A DNA stretch of 64,000 bases from positions 124,001-188,000 of the forward strand of contig NZ_JAUSUV010000008.1 of assembly GCF_030814315.1 (NCBI RefSeq). The letters are read 5' to 3'. Under the pieces are notes generated by a model, which was given only the letters and a program-made list of their open reading frames with translations, ran no database searches and was not told where the DNA came from. Shown piece by piece: positions 24,158-32,177 of the stretch. The stretch is from Croceifilum oryzae. Its GTDB lineage: Bacteria; Bacillota; Bacilli; Thermoactinomycetales; Thermoactinomycetaceae. Each line of letters begins with the position of its first letter. The first letter of the stretch is position 1. The position numbers and the translations under genes are program-made.

Positions 24158-25477
24158 TTGGACACATTTCCTAAGTACATATATGCTGAAATAACCGCGC
24201 CTCGTGATCCTGCCAATCGAATGTGTGGGGATTCCTCTAAAGAGGGAAGTCATGCCTTCATGAAGTGGGAACTATGGAAAAAAATCGTCGATGAGTGTAG
24301 TCAATACGAAGATGTAATACTTGAGCCAGCTTGGGAAGGAGAGCCTATGCTCCATCCGCAATTCGAAGAATTTATGGCATATGCGATCACAAAGCTAGGT
24401 GAAAGAATATGCCTAACTACCGACGGTACACTTATCAGTGAACAAAACATGGAAACATTGAGTAATCTAAGATCGATTACAGTCAATGTGAATAGTGATA
24501 AGGGGTTTGAAAATGCTGTAGGGTTGCAAAAAGGACGATATAATGGAAATGAACAACATACCTATCTCACGCTGTCTTTTGTCTCTGGTAGTGAGGCTGC
24601 TCAAAAGTATTTCGATTACATAGTTGGGGATCCATATCAGGAATTTCGAGGATTCGATTTTGTTGTCTATTATTACGATTTAAAAGAGGGTTCCCCGTAC
24701 CATGATCCATATGTAGGGAAGACGATTTTGATTGATCCAGAGGGATCTGTTGCCCCCTATTTGCATCCCTACGATCAAAAGGGAGCGAATCTAGATACAA
24801 GCACCCTAGCAGATATTTGGCGTGGTTATGATCTGAAAGATTCTCCAGATCAAGTGTATCGTTCCTGTGCGACTCGTAACCGTTATGGTAGCCAATTCTA
24901 TAATCCCGCAAATGAGTATAGTCAACTGACCGATTGTCCAAGATGTGATGGGTTCCTGTTTCAGAATTCTACTTTCTGTTTCGATTGTGAGAGGCAGGAT
25001 GGAATAGCCAAACTAACATCCCAGATTCAAGAGATTACAGATAGTAAGATTTTGTCTGGTTACAAAGTGTTTCGAATGAGTCCAACAGAGTTTGAAGCAT
25101 ATAAGCTAGAGGATCTCGAAGAAGATGATGATGGACCATACAGTTACTGTGATTCGAACGGTGACGCAGATGAGATAGCAGAGCACATCCAAGATACGAT
25201 TACTTCAGAATTGGATATGGAAGGGTATAGTTGCTCTCAATGCGGTGCGTCGATCAAACGGAATGAAACAATATGTCTAGGATGTTATGAAAGGGAAGGG
25301 TTAGATAAAATTACATCTGATATAATTAAAATTACAGAAATCGGAATTGTGTCTGATGCGATGATTAAACGAATTAGCCCGACGGAATTTGAAGTATACA
25401 ACGACCAACATATATGCAAATGTAGTGGTAATGCACAAAAGGTAGCTGAATACGTCTACTTTTTCTATCCCTATTAA
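24158..25477 (+). CDS. radical-SAM-like protein lacking the iron-sulfur cysteines, with two zinc ribbons
   Basis: A 439-residue protein with TTG start and AGAAGGTG upstream. Residues 5-260 follow the radical SAM/SPASM barrel: AEIT at the first strand, LEPAWEGEPMLHPQFEEFMA (the GGEPLLHP position) and CLTTDGTLI (the TNG strand). Where the CxxxCxxC motif should follow AEITAPRDPANRM only one Cys is present, so the [4Fe-4S] cluster cannot be bound in the usual way. Two C-terminal CxxC-x(n)-CxxC ribbons (about 268-287 and 356-376) are each followed by a similar alpha-beta repeat with SPTEFEAY or SPTEFEVY. It is probably a catalytically dead relative with a binding role. No precursor peptide is adjacent. 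Confidence 0.6.
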   Translation: MDTFPKYIYAEITAPRDPANRMCGDSSKEGSHAFMKWELWKKIVDECSQYEDVILEPAWEGEPMLHPQFEEFMAYAITKLGERICLTTDGTLISEQNMETLSNLRSITVNVNSDKGFENAVGLQKGRYNGNEQHTYLTLSFVSGSEAAQKYFDYIVGDPYQEFRGFDFVVYYYDLKEGSPYHDPYVGKTILIDPEGSVAPYLHPYDQKGANLDTSTLADIWRGYDLKDSPDQVYRSCATRNRYGSQFYNPANEYSQLTDCPRCDGFLFQNSTFCFDCERQDGIAKLTSQIQEITDSKILSGYKVFRMSPTEFEAYKLEDLEEDDDGPYSYCDSNGDADEIAEHIQDTITSELDMEGYSCSQCGASIKRNETICLGCYEREGLDKITSDIIKITEIGIVSDAMIKRISPTEFEVYNDQHICKCSGNAQKVAEYVYFFYPY

Positions 25478-25488
25478 AAACGATATAG

Positions 25489-25527
25489 TAAAAAGAGCCG
25501 TCTAGCATGGAACTGGACGGCTTTTTG
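25489..25527 (+). terminator. rho-independent terminator
   Basis: AAAAAGAGCCGTC, 13-base loop, GACGGCTTTTT directly after the 24158-25477 gene. Confidence 0.85.
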
Positions 25528-25552
25528 GTATGTCATCCATTGTGTTGATAGA

Positions 25553-25566
25553 TTACAACTTTGTAA
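25553..25566 (+). promoter_or_regulatory. candidate regulator site TTACAA-CT-TTGTAA
   Basis: A perfect 6-base inverted repeat about 100 bases before the lipoprotein gene. A similar TTACA-AAAA-TGTAA occurs about 90 bases before the CW_binding_2 gene at 28094. The two-component regulator encoded between them is a plausible binder. Confidence 0.35.
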
Positions 25567-25666
25567 TATAAGTGTAAGTCGAATGAAATAGTTTTAATTA
25601 TGATCTTATAATATTATTTATTCATGGGAGAAAGATAACAACTTAAATACAAAGGAGATTATATAT

Positions 25667-25912
25667 ATGAAAAAGAAGTTATTTCCAATCATAGCAGCAG
25701 GAGTGGCAACGGCGGTTTTTTTAGTAGGTTGCGGAAAAGAAGAAAAGAAAAAAGAAGAGCCTAAAAAGCCTGCTGTTGAGCAAAACACAAATACAACACC
25801 ACCAGCTACCGGAACACAACCATCTCAGGGAAGTACAACTCAACCGGAAAAAGGTAAAACAGACGATAAAGCCAAAAAAGGTACAGATACAAAGGAAAAC
25901 GAGAAAAAATAA
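25667..25912 (+). CDS. small lipoprotein of low complexity
   Basis: An 81-residue protein with AAAGGAG upstream. The signal peptide ends in a lipobox LVGC (Cys22), so it is expected to be lipidated and anchored on the outer face of the membrane. The mature part is a Lys/Glu-Thr-Pro-Gln low-complexity chain (PAVEQNTNTTPPATGTQPSQ) ending in basic residues, a spacer without a folded domain. Its promoter region shares an inverted repeat with the CW_binding_2 gene. Confidence 0.75.
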   Translation: MKKKLFPIIAAGVATAVFLVGCGKEEKKKEEPKKPAVEQNTNTTPPATGTQPSQGSTTQPEKGKTDDKAKKGTDTKENEKK

Positions 25913-26047
25913 CTTGCCCATTCGTATAGATGAAGGTAATGAATGAAATTCCTTTATGCGGAAATGAGTAAGTGGATAAAAAATAGATTACATTATGCTA
26001 AATCATGTAGATTTCACAACAAACTATATACACATATATGCATACTT

Positions 26048-26087
26048 AATGCGTACTTACCGTTCACGGCTAAGTACGCATTCTTTT
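26048..26087 (+). terminator. rho-independent terminator
   Basis: AATGCGTACTTA / TAAGTACGCATT arms with an 11-base loop and CTTTTGTCG tail, between the lipoprotein and the two-component genes. Confidence 0.75.
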
Positions 26088-26157
26088 GTCGTTTTTAAGC
26101 CATATATACACTTGAAAAGTATTTAAACTTGTAGTGAGATAGAAAGAGAGGGGGATT

Positions 26158-26856
26158 ATGAATTTGTCTAAGCAGATCTTAATCGTAGATGATGAAAAAG
26201 AAATCGTAAACTTAATTGATATCTCTTTACAGAATGAAGGTTTTACTACATTAAAAGCGTACGATGGGGAAGAGGCTCTTGAAATCTTGAAAGAAAATTC
26301 TGTCCATTTGATTATTCTAGATATAATGATGCCTAAAAAGAATGGCTTGGAGTTTTGCCAACTGGTTAGACAACATGATAATACTCCCATTCTGATGTTA
26401 AGTGCTAAATCAGAAGACATGGATAAGATAACGGGCCTGATGACAGGAGCAGACGATTATATGGCCAAGCCATTTAATTTGTTAGAAATGATGGTTCGTG
26501 TGAAAGCGCTTTTACGAAGAGCCTATTACTTTAATCATCAGCCACTGCAGGAAGATAGTGAGATGGTGCGTTTAGGAGAGCTGACCATTAATAGAAAAAC
26601 ATACTCTACTACGGTTGGAGAGGAAAAAATAAATCTAACATCCAAAGAGTTTGAAATCCTATATCTCCTTGCAACACATCTGGGTCAAGTATTTAATTCG
26701 GAAGAGATATTTCGCTCAGTATGGAAGGAAAAGTATTATGAAGCCAACAATACTGTTATGGTTCATATCAGTAATTTACGAGATAAACTAGAGAAAACAC
26801 TAGGGTATAAAGTAATTCATACCATTTGGGGAGTGGGTTACAAGATTGAGGGATAA
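26158..26856 (+). CDS. OmpR/PhoB-family response regulator
   Basis: A 232-residue regulator. Receiver domain 1-118 has the acidic pair (VDDEKE), phospho-acceptor Asp in LIILDIMMP, switch Ser/Thr in LMLSAKS and Lys in KPFN. The winged-helix DNA-binding domain covers 130-230 (LTSKEFEILYLLATHLGQVF, then NTVMVHISNLRDKLE and IWGVGYKIEG). GGGGG lies before the ATG. The histidine kinase gene overlaps its end by 11 bases. It resembles VanR-type regulators of the cell envelope, and the adjacent genes encode a lipoprotein, a cell-wall-binding protein and a secreted protease, so an envelope-stress role is reasonable inference. Confidence 0.92.
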   Translation: MNLSKQILIVDDEKEIVNLIDISLQNEGFTTLKAYDGEEALEILKENSVHLIILDIMMPKKNGLEFCQLVRQHDNTPILMLSAKSEDMDKITGLMTGADDYMAKPFNLLEMMVRVKALLRRAYYFNHQPLQEDSEMVRLGELTINRKTYSTTVGEEKINLTSKEFEILYLLATHLGQVFNSEEIFRSVWKEKYYEANNTVMVHISNLRDKLEKTLGYKVIHTIWGVGYKIEG

Positions 26857-27916
26857 AACGTATTACCGGATTCTATCAAAAATTGCTGTGGTCTTCATTT
26901 TTAGTTTATGGAGTTCCTTATTCATTTCAAACTTTGTTTATAATCTACTGAAAAAATATGTACCTAATCTAGACGATATAGAGCACCTATTACCCATTCG
27001 TATGGAGTATATATTGGTAGGTCTATTTGGGATTATTATATTTTCTTTGTTTATCGGGAGTTATATTCGATATTTTATTCAAATCTGTCATGCTGTTAGT
27101 GAGATTGCACAAGGTGATTCAAAAAAAAGAGTGCCTCTTAAATTTCAAAATGAATTTAGTAAGCTAGCTACCCGGATAAATTTAATTTTGGAGCAATTAC
27201 GTACAGCTGTTGAGGAAGAACGATTAGCCGAACAGACCAAAAACGAGCTAATCACGAATGTTTCCCACGATTTGCGTACTCCATTAACGTCTATCTTGGG
27301 TTATTTGAGCCTAATTGATCGCAATCAATATCAAGATGAAGTAGAGCTTCGATATTATACAGATATTGCTTATCAAAAAGCGCAACGGCTGGATCAATTA
27401 GTGAATGACTTATTTGAATACGTTCGGACTAAAAATCCAAAAATGAAACTACAAACAAGGGTAATCAACTTAAAGGAATTGTTGAAGCAGATCGCCATCC
27501 AGTTCCAAATTCAGCTTAGGAAAGAAAAAATGAAGTCAAGACTTTCTCTACCAGCTAATGCTGTTTGTGTAGAGGCTGATGGTGATCAGCTAGCAAGGGT
27601 ATTCGAAAATATCATCTGTAATGCAATGAACTATGGGAAAAAAGGGGTATTCTTGGACATCTCCTTAGAAATCCATGATCATCTTGCAATTGTGAAAATC
27701 ACGAACTACGGAGATAGTATCCCTCGGGCTGATCTTCCCTATCTTTTCGATCGCTTTTACCGAATTGAAAAGTCAAGATCTGTATATACGGGAGGATCAG
27801 GGCTAGGATTAGCTATCACGAAAAATATCATTGAATTGCACAAGGGATTTGTTGCTGTCGAAAGTGATGAAAGTGAAACAAGCTTTCATATCTGTCTCCC
27901 GATCTTTAAGCGATGA
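26846..27916 (+). CDS. sensor histidine kinase (VanS-like)
   Basis: A 356-residue kinase starting at TTG 26846, overlapping the regulator gene. Two membrane helices (about 10-32 and 54-75) enclose a very short extracellular loop, suggesting sensing in or at the membrane. A HAMP-like segment (75-130) leads to HisKA with VSHDLRTPLTSILGYL (His about 147) and HATPase with NIICNAMNYG, F box LFDRFYRIEKSR and GGSGLGLAI. Partner of the preceding regulator by overlap. The small sensor domain is typical of kinases that respond to cell-wall-active agents. Confidence 0.92.
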   Translation: MRDKTYYRILSKIAVVFIFSLWSSLFISNFVYNLLKKYVPNLDDIEHLLPIRMEYILVGLFGIIIFSLFIGSYIRYFIQICHAVSEIAQGDSKKRVPLKFQNEFSKLATRINLILEQLRTAVEEERLAEQTKNELITNVSHDLRTPLTSILGYLSLIDRNQYQDEVELRYYTDIAYQKAQRLDQLVNDLFEYVRTKNPKMKLQTRVINLKELLKQIAIQFQIQLRKEKMKSRLSLPANAVCVEADGDQLARVFENIICNAMNYGKKGVFLDISLEIHDHLAIVKITNYGDSIPRADLPYLFDRFYRIEKSRSVYTGGSGLGLAITKNIIELHKGFVAVESDESETSFHICLPIFKR

Positions 27917-27935
27917 ATACAGGTTATTAGACTCG

Positions 27936-27971
27936 AAAAGTCCGCTTTGCAAATTAGAAGCGGACTTTTCT
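27936..27971 (+). terminator. rho-independent terminator
   Basis: AAAAGTCCGCTT / AAGCGGACTTTT with 12-base loop after the two-component operon. Confidence 0.9.
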
Positions 27972-27990
27972 TTGCATCTTTGTATCAATC

Positions 27991-28033
27991 TTACAAAAAT
28001 GTAAGAGTGATATAGCAGAATAGTAATGTATAA
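27991..28033 (+). promoter_or_regulatory. promoter region of the CW_binding_2 gene with candidate operator
   Basis: TTACA-AAAA-TGTAA at 27991-28004 followed by TATAAT at about 28028-28033. The inverted repeat resembles that before the lipoprotein gene (25553-25566), suggesting common control. Confidence 0.35.
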
Positions 28034-28093
28034 TGAAAAGTGTAAACTAATAAAAAGTTTTCACTTTTCAATCAAGATAAAGGAGATGATGTT

Positions 28094-29746
28094 GTGATCA
28101 AGAGTAAGTGGGGTGCAGGGGCTTTATCAGTAGCTCTAGTAACCTCAATCTTTGTCTTCCCTAGTATGACAGAGGCAAAGATGGATAAAAAAGGGACAAC
28201 CTCAGCTAATTCTACTCGTTCCTTATCCGAATTGAAACAACAAGTTAAACAGCAACAAAAATGGCTGAAAAGCAATGGAATACAGAGAAATACCCCGAAA
28301 GAGTCTGTGCAAGAGGCTCAATTTAAAGGGAAGCTAGATTGGTATCAAAATCATACTTATCGCATTGTAGTGGAAAAGGATGGAGTCCTTCAGATTAATG
28401 AAAAGAACTCAAACGACAAAGTGAAGTACACCCTCATGAACACAACTAGTTTCGAAGAAGTGAGTAATGGAGCTAAGGTACCTACTGGAGAGTATTTTCT
28501 CTCTGTGTGGTATGACCAAGATCTCCCTCCTTCGGAAAATGACGTATCGTATGAGGTAAAAGTTAGTGGGATTTCCATGAATTCAGTAGACAATACAGTT
28601 CCAGAACTTCAGACAAACGCACCTACTAAACACGAATTACGGTTGACGACAGAGGCAAAGAATTTTTCACTTAAGGGCTCTGTTAAGGGAGCAGACCGCG
28701 TTGACATTACGGCTAACAGTACCAGCTATGGTTTGAGAGGATTCATATATTCGGAAGCGTTGCCCTTAAACCCAGGGAACAACTCCTATCAAATAACGGC
28801 CCGAGAGATGTCTGGAAATATGGCTAATGAATTATTTGAAGTAGTTAAGCCACATCTTCAGCGGTATAACGGCTTGAATCCGGCGGGTATTTCTGCTCAA
28901 TTAAGCAAGCAACGATATCCTAGTGGTGCAGAGACCGTTGTGATTGCGAATTCCCATTTTGGATCAGAAGCTCTTACGGCGCCTGCCCTTTCTTCTGTTA
29001 CCAATGCACCTATTCTTTTAACAGATGCTAATCAATTACCAGCGGCGGTAAGTACTGAAATCAAACGATTAGGTCCATCCAAAGCGATCATCTTAGGTGA
29101 TGATAAAATTGTTTCCAAAGCAGTCGAGGAGCAACTAAAAAAGATGAACATACAGATTGATCGCCAAGCAGGGAGTAATCCATTTATCAGTACTTCGCAG
29201 ATGGCCGAAAAGATCTTAAAGGAAAATGAGATCGACTCCGTGGCGATCGTAGAAGCTTCTGATTTCGCAAGTGCGATGTACATGAGTGCCGGTTATAGCT
29301 CGCCTATTTTACTGGTAGAAAAGGATCGAATTCCTGTTGAAACGAAGTCGGTATTAAAGAAATATCCCCAGATTAAGAATCTACTCGTGGTGGGGCCAAA
29401 GGGTCAAATCTCTGAAGCAGTGAAAAAGCAACTAGGTTCATATGGAAAGGTAATGGAAGTGACTGGAAAGGATCGTTTGGAGGTAGGTGTGAATGTAATC
29501 CGTCATTTCAGTAAGATGAACGAAGCAGAGGTAAGTGAGTTTGTCATTGTGAAAGATCAGGATTACGCATCATCTTTATTGGGCGGAGGCTTTTATACTC
29601 CTATATTGTTTGCCCCGACCCATTCTTTGGACAAGTCCGTTTCTACCTACCTTAGTGAGAATAAACCAAATGTGATATATCTCTTAGGTGGAAAAGAGGT
29701 CATCTCGATGCAAGTAGAACGTCAGTTGAAAGAAAAATTGAATTAG
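28094..29746 (+). CDS. secreted protein with cell-wall-binding repeats (CW_binding_2)
   Basis: A 550-residue protein with GTG start and AAAGGAG upstream. Residues 1-28 are a signal peptide ending TEA. Residues 40-250 form an Ig-like or lectin-like region of unknown role. The last 290 residues contain three CW_binding_2 repeats starting with YNGLNPAGISAQLSKQRYPS, with recurring units such as ILLTDANQLPAAVSTEIKRL, KAIILGDDKIVS and VIYLLGGKEVIS. In Clostridioides difficile such triplets bind the secondary polymer PSII and hold proteins in the wall. It sits behind the two-component system and before a secreted protease, probably a surface operon. Confidence 0.85.
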   Translation: MIKSKWGAGALSVALVTSIFVFPSMTEAKMDKKGTTSANSTRSLSELKQQVKQQQKWLKSNGIQRNTPKESVQEAQFKGKLDWYQNHTYRIVVEKDGVLQINEKNSNDKVKYTLMNTTSFEEVSNGAKVPTGEYFLSVWYDQDLPPSENDVSYEVKVSGISMNSVDNTVPELQTNAPTKHELRLTTEAKNFSLKGSVKGADRVDITANSTSYGLRGFIYSEALPLNPGNNSYQITAREMSGNMANELFEVVKPHLQRYNGLNPAGISAQLSKQRYPSGAETVVIANSHFGSEALTAPALSSVTNAPILLTDANQLPAAVSTEIKRLGPSKAIILGDDKIVSKAVEEQLKKMNIQIDRQAGSNPFISTSQMAEKILKENEIDSVAIVEASDFASAMYMSAGYSSPILLVEKDRIPVETKSVLKKYPQIKNLLVVGPKGQISEAVKKQLGSYGKVMEVTGKDRLEVGVNVIRHFSKMNEAEVSEFVIVKDQDYASSLLGGGFYTPILFAPTHSLDKSVSTYLSENKPNVIYLLGGKEVISMQVERQLKEKLN

Positions 29747-29759
29747 AGAGTTCAATCAA

Positions 29760-29810
29760 ATCAATAGGAAAGAAGTTACCATTTGAGGAGGCATCATCTT
29801 TCCTATTGAT
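29760..29810 (+). terminator. large hairpin between the wall-binding and protease genes
   Basis: Perfect 14-base arms ATCAATAGGAAAGA and TCTTTCCTATTGAT. No T-tract follows, so it may be an attenuator or mRNA-stabilising stem rather than a full terminator. Confidence 0.5.
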
Positions 29811-29838
29811 GAAAACGTAACCTAAAGGGGAGAAACAA

Positions 29839-31695
29839 ATGAAATTTTCAAAAGTTATGCTAGCTGGAGCTTTAACTTTGCTTTCTGTTGTCCCGCCGAC
29901 GGTTTCATCAGCTGCGTCTACGCCTAAGAGTGACTATACATTAATGGTTTATATGGTTGGTTCTGACTTGGAGAGTGGTGGTAATTATGCGTCTACAGAT
30001 TTGAAAGAGATGATGAAAGTCGGATCGACGAAAAATGTGAATGTGGTAGTGGAGACAGGCGGATCAAACGACTGGGGAAATCAGAAAATTAGCAACAAGG
30101 AAAACCAACGCTGGATCGTCAAGAAAAATGACATTGAGAATGTTGGAAATGTTGGGGACAGAAATATGGGCAATCCGAAATCGTTAACCGATTTTATTGA
30201 TTGGTCGATGAAAAAGTATCCAGCCAAAAAATATGGAATGGTTCTTTGGAATCATGGTGGAGGTTCCGTCGTCGGGTATGGGGCGGATGAAAAGCATGAC
30301 TACGACGCTTTAACGTTATCTGAACTACAACAAGCGTTGGATAAGTCACAAGCGAAGACCAATAAGTTTGATATGATTGGGTTCGATGCCTGTCTAATGG
30401 GGAATGTGGAAGTCGCTAAGTTATTGCAGCCATACGGCAAATATTTGGTTGGTTCGGAAGAGTTGGAGCCTGTACACGGATGGGATTACACTCCTTTTCT
30501 AAAAACGTTGACCACCTCTTCTCAGAAAACAGGTGATGTGGTTGGAAAAGTGATTGCAGATTCATATGTGAAGCAATCAAAAGACTTCGGCACCGCGGAT
30601 GACATTACTTTATCCGTTGTTGATATGGATAAAGCAGTGGATGTTACGAAGAAAGTAGAAAGTTTAGCCAAGAAACTAAAAGCCAATATGGAAGATGATG
30701 AAGCATTACAAGCCATTGCAAAAGCACGCTTTCGGTCAGAGGATTACGGTGGTTCTGGGGGACCTGGAGATACTGATATGGTAGATATCGTAGATCTGGC
30801 AGAGCAATTATCTACCCTGTATCCCAAAGAATCGAAAGCATTAATTAGTTCAGTTAAAAAGTCAGTCATTTATAACATCAATAGCTTGGGGAATCCGCGG
30901 GCAAATGGATTATCTATCTACTTCCCATCGGAGGATCGTCCGAGCTTTAAATCGAATGCGGTGAAGTACGACAAAAACAATTTTTCTGAAATATACGAGA
31001 AGTTTCTCAAGGGGTATGTGGATCGATTGTTAGATGATGAAAAGCGCATCAAGTCAGAGAAACTACCTCTTCAAAAATTTGCATCAAATCAAACTGCCAC
31101 GGGTTTTGAAGTGAAGGTAAGCCCAGAAGATGCTTCCTCGCTCGTTAGTGTGAAAGGGATTGTAGGTCAGTATGAAACCGGATCGATGAGTACAGTTCGG
31201 ATTCTCGGTGCCGATAACAGTCAGGTGAAGCTGGATGAGAAAACAGGCATCATCAAGGGACAATGGAATCAAAATTGGCCTATGCTATCAGGACAAATGG
31301 TTCCGATGTTCATTACGAATCAGACGGCTCAACAGGCAAACTATGTAATCCCTGTTAAAATAAACGGTGAAAAAATGGAGTTAGTCGTCCTTCACAACAA
31401 GCAAGCTAATACGTATGACATTTTGGGTGCATGGCGTGGAGTAGACCCGAAAACAGGTGTACCGGATCGAAATCTCCATCAAGTGAACGAGGGAGATCAG
31501 GTTGCTCCAGTATACCCAACTATTGACAAGAAAACCAATGAGCGCGGGATGGTAGATGGAGCAGAGTTTACTGCTGGAAAAACAATCAATCTTCAGTGGC
31601 AAGCACTTCCAAAAGATCAGAATTTCCTATACGGATTTGATCTTACCAATTTTGCACAAAACCGTTCTGTTTCCGATTTTACGACTGTAAAGTAA
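29839..31695 (+). CDS. secreted clostripain-family (C11) cysteine peptidase
   Basis: A 618-residue secreted protein with a signal peptide (1-26, cleavage near SSAAS). The caspase-like C11 domain spans about 30-400: the opening strand YTLMVYMVGSDLESGG, the catalytic His in LWNHGGG (about 139) and the catalytic Cys in FDACLMGNVEVA (about 186). Clostripain-family enzymes cut after Arg or Lys and usually self-process. Residues 405-618 form a beta-rich C-terminal part of unknown role. Preceded by AAAGGGGAG and followed by a terminator. Together with the wall-binding protein it is probably part of the cell-surface proteolytic set. Confidence 0.88.
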   Translation: MKFSKVMLAGALTLLSVVPPTVSSAASTPKSDYTLMVYMVGSDLESGGNYASTDLKEMMKVGSTKNVNVVVETGGSNDWGNQKISNKENQRWIVKKNDIENVGNVGDRNMGNPKSLTDFIDWSMKKYPAKKYGMVLWNHGGGSVVGYGADEKHDYDALTLSELQQALDKSQAKTNKFDMIGFDACLMGNVEVAKLLQPYGKYLVGSEELEPVHGWDYTPFLKTLTTSSQKTGDVVGKVIADSYVKQSKDFGTADDITLSVVDMDKAVDVTKKVESLAKKLKANMEDDEALQAIAKARFRSEDYGGSGGPGDTDMVDIVDLAEQLSTLYPKESKALISSVKKSVIYNINSLGNPRANGLSIYFPSEDRPSFKSNAVKYDKNNFSEIYEKFLKGYVDRLLDDEKRIKSEKLPLQKFASNQTATGFEVKVSPEDASSLVSVKGIVGQYETGSMSTVRILGADNSQVKLDEKTGIIKGQWNQNWPMLSGQMVPMFITNQTAQQANYVIPVKINGEKMELVVLHNKQANTYDILGAWRGVDPKTGVPDRNLHQVNEGDQVAPVYPTIDKKTNERGMVDGAEFTAGKTINLQWQALPKDQNFLYGFDLTNFAQNRSVSDFTTVK

Positions 31696-31706
31696 AGGTC
31701 ATACAA

Positions 31707-31745
31707 ACCTGCCCATCGTTATTTGAGATAGGGCAGGTCTATTTT
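31707..31745 (+). terminator. rho-independent terminator
   Basis: ACCTGCCC / GGGCAGGT arms, then CTATTTTAT, after the C11 peptidase gene. Confidence 0.75.
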
Positions 31746-31825
31746 ATGGATGATTTATTTTTCAAATTAACAGAATGATCAGCTAAAAAATAGAGAGCCG
31801 TTCGTTTAAGGAATCAGTTAAAATT

Positions 31826-32053
31826 TTAATGTTTAACAAAAACCTCTTTTTTAATATCTATTAGGCCACAATAATATGTGATAATTCCGATTTGAACGCG
31901 AGATGTTATATGCCATTTACCCTTTATAGAAGCAATGATTTCTCCTACACGTCGTCTGCTAATAAATAATGACAAAGCAATTTCGTTATCCTTATACCCT
32001 TTTGCCACCAAAATCGCAACCTCAACCTCTTTGCAAGAAAGTAAATGATCCAT
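31826..32053 (-). CDS. stand-alone LuxR/GerE-type helix-turn-helix protein
   Basis: A 75-residue protein that is little more than a GerE-type HTH: LLSCKEVEVAILVAKGYKDN, then EIALSLFISRRRVGEIIASI, with no receiver or sensor domain. AAAGGAG precedes its ATG at 32053. It is the last gene downstream of LanT on the minus strand, separated by the palindromic terminator at 32141-32176, so it may have its own promoter. GerE itself shows that a 74-residue LuxR HTH can be a complete regulator. A role in controlling the lanthipeptide operon is inference from position. Confidence 0.7.
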   Translation of the reverse strand: MDHLLSCKEVEVAILVAKGYKDNEIALSLFISRRRVGEIIASIKGKWHITSRVQIGIITYYCGLIDIKKEVFVKH

Positions 32054-32140
32054 TTAATATCTCCTTTTTTATAAAAGTAAAATAATACATTTATTATTTT
32101 AACATATATAACTTTAAAGTTTTAGTGAGAGATAAAGGAA

Positions 32141-32176
32141 GTTACCCATCTAATCTGATCAGATTAGATGGGTAAC
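32141..32176 (-). terminator. perfect 36-base palindrome ending the lanthipeptide operon
   Basis: GTTACCCATCTAATCTGA and its exact complement, starting one base beyond the LanT stop. On the minus strand it is followed by a short CTTCCTTT tract. It probably ends or trims the lan transcript. Confidence 0.7.
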
Positions 32177-32177
32177 T

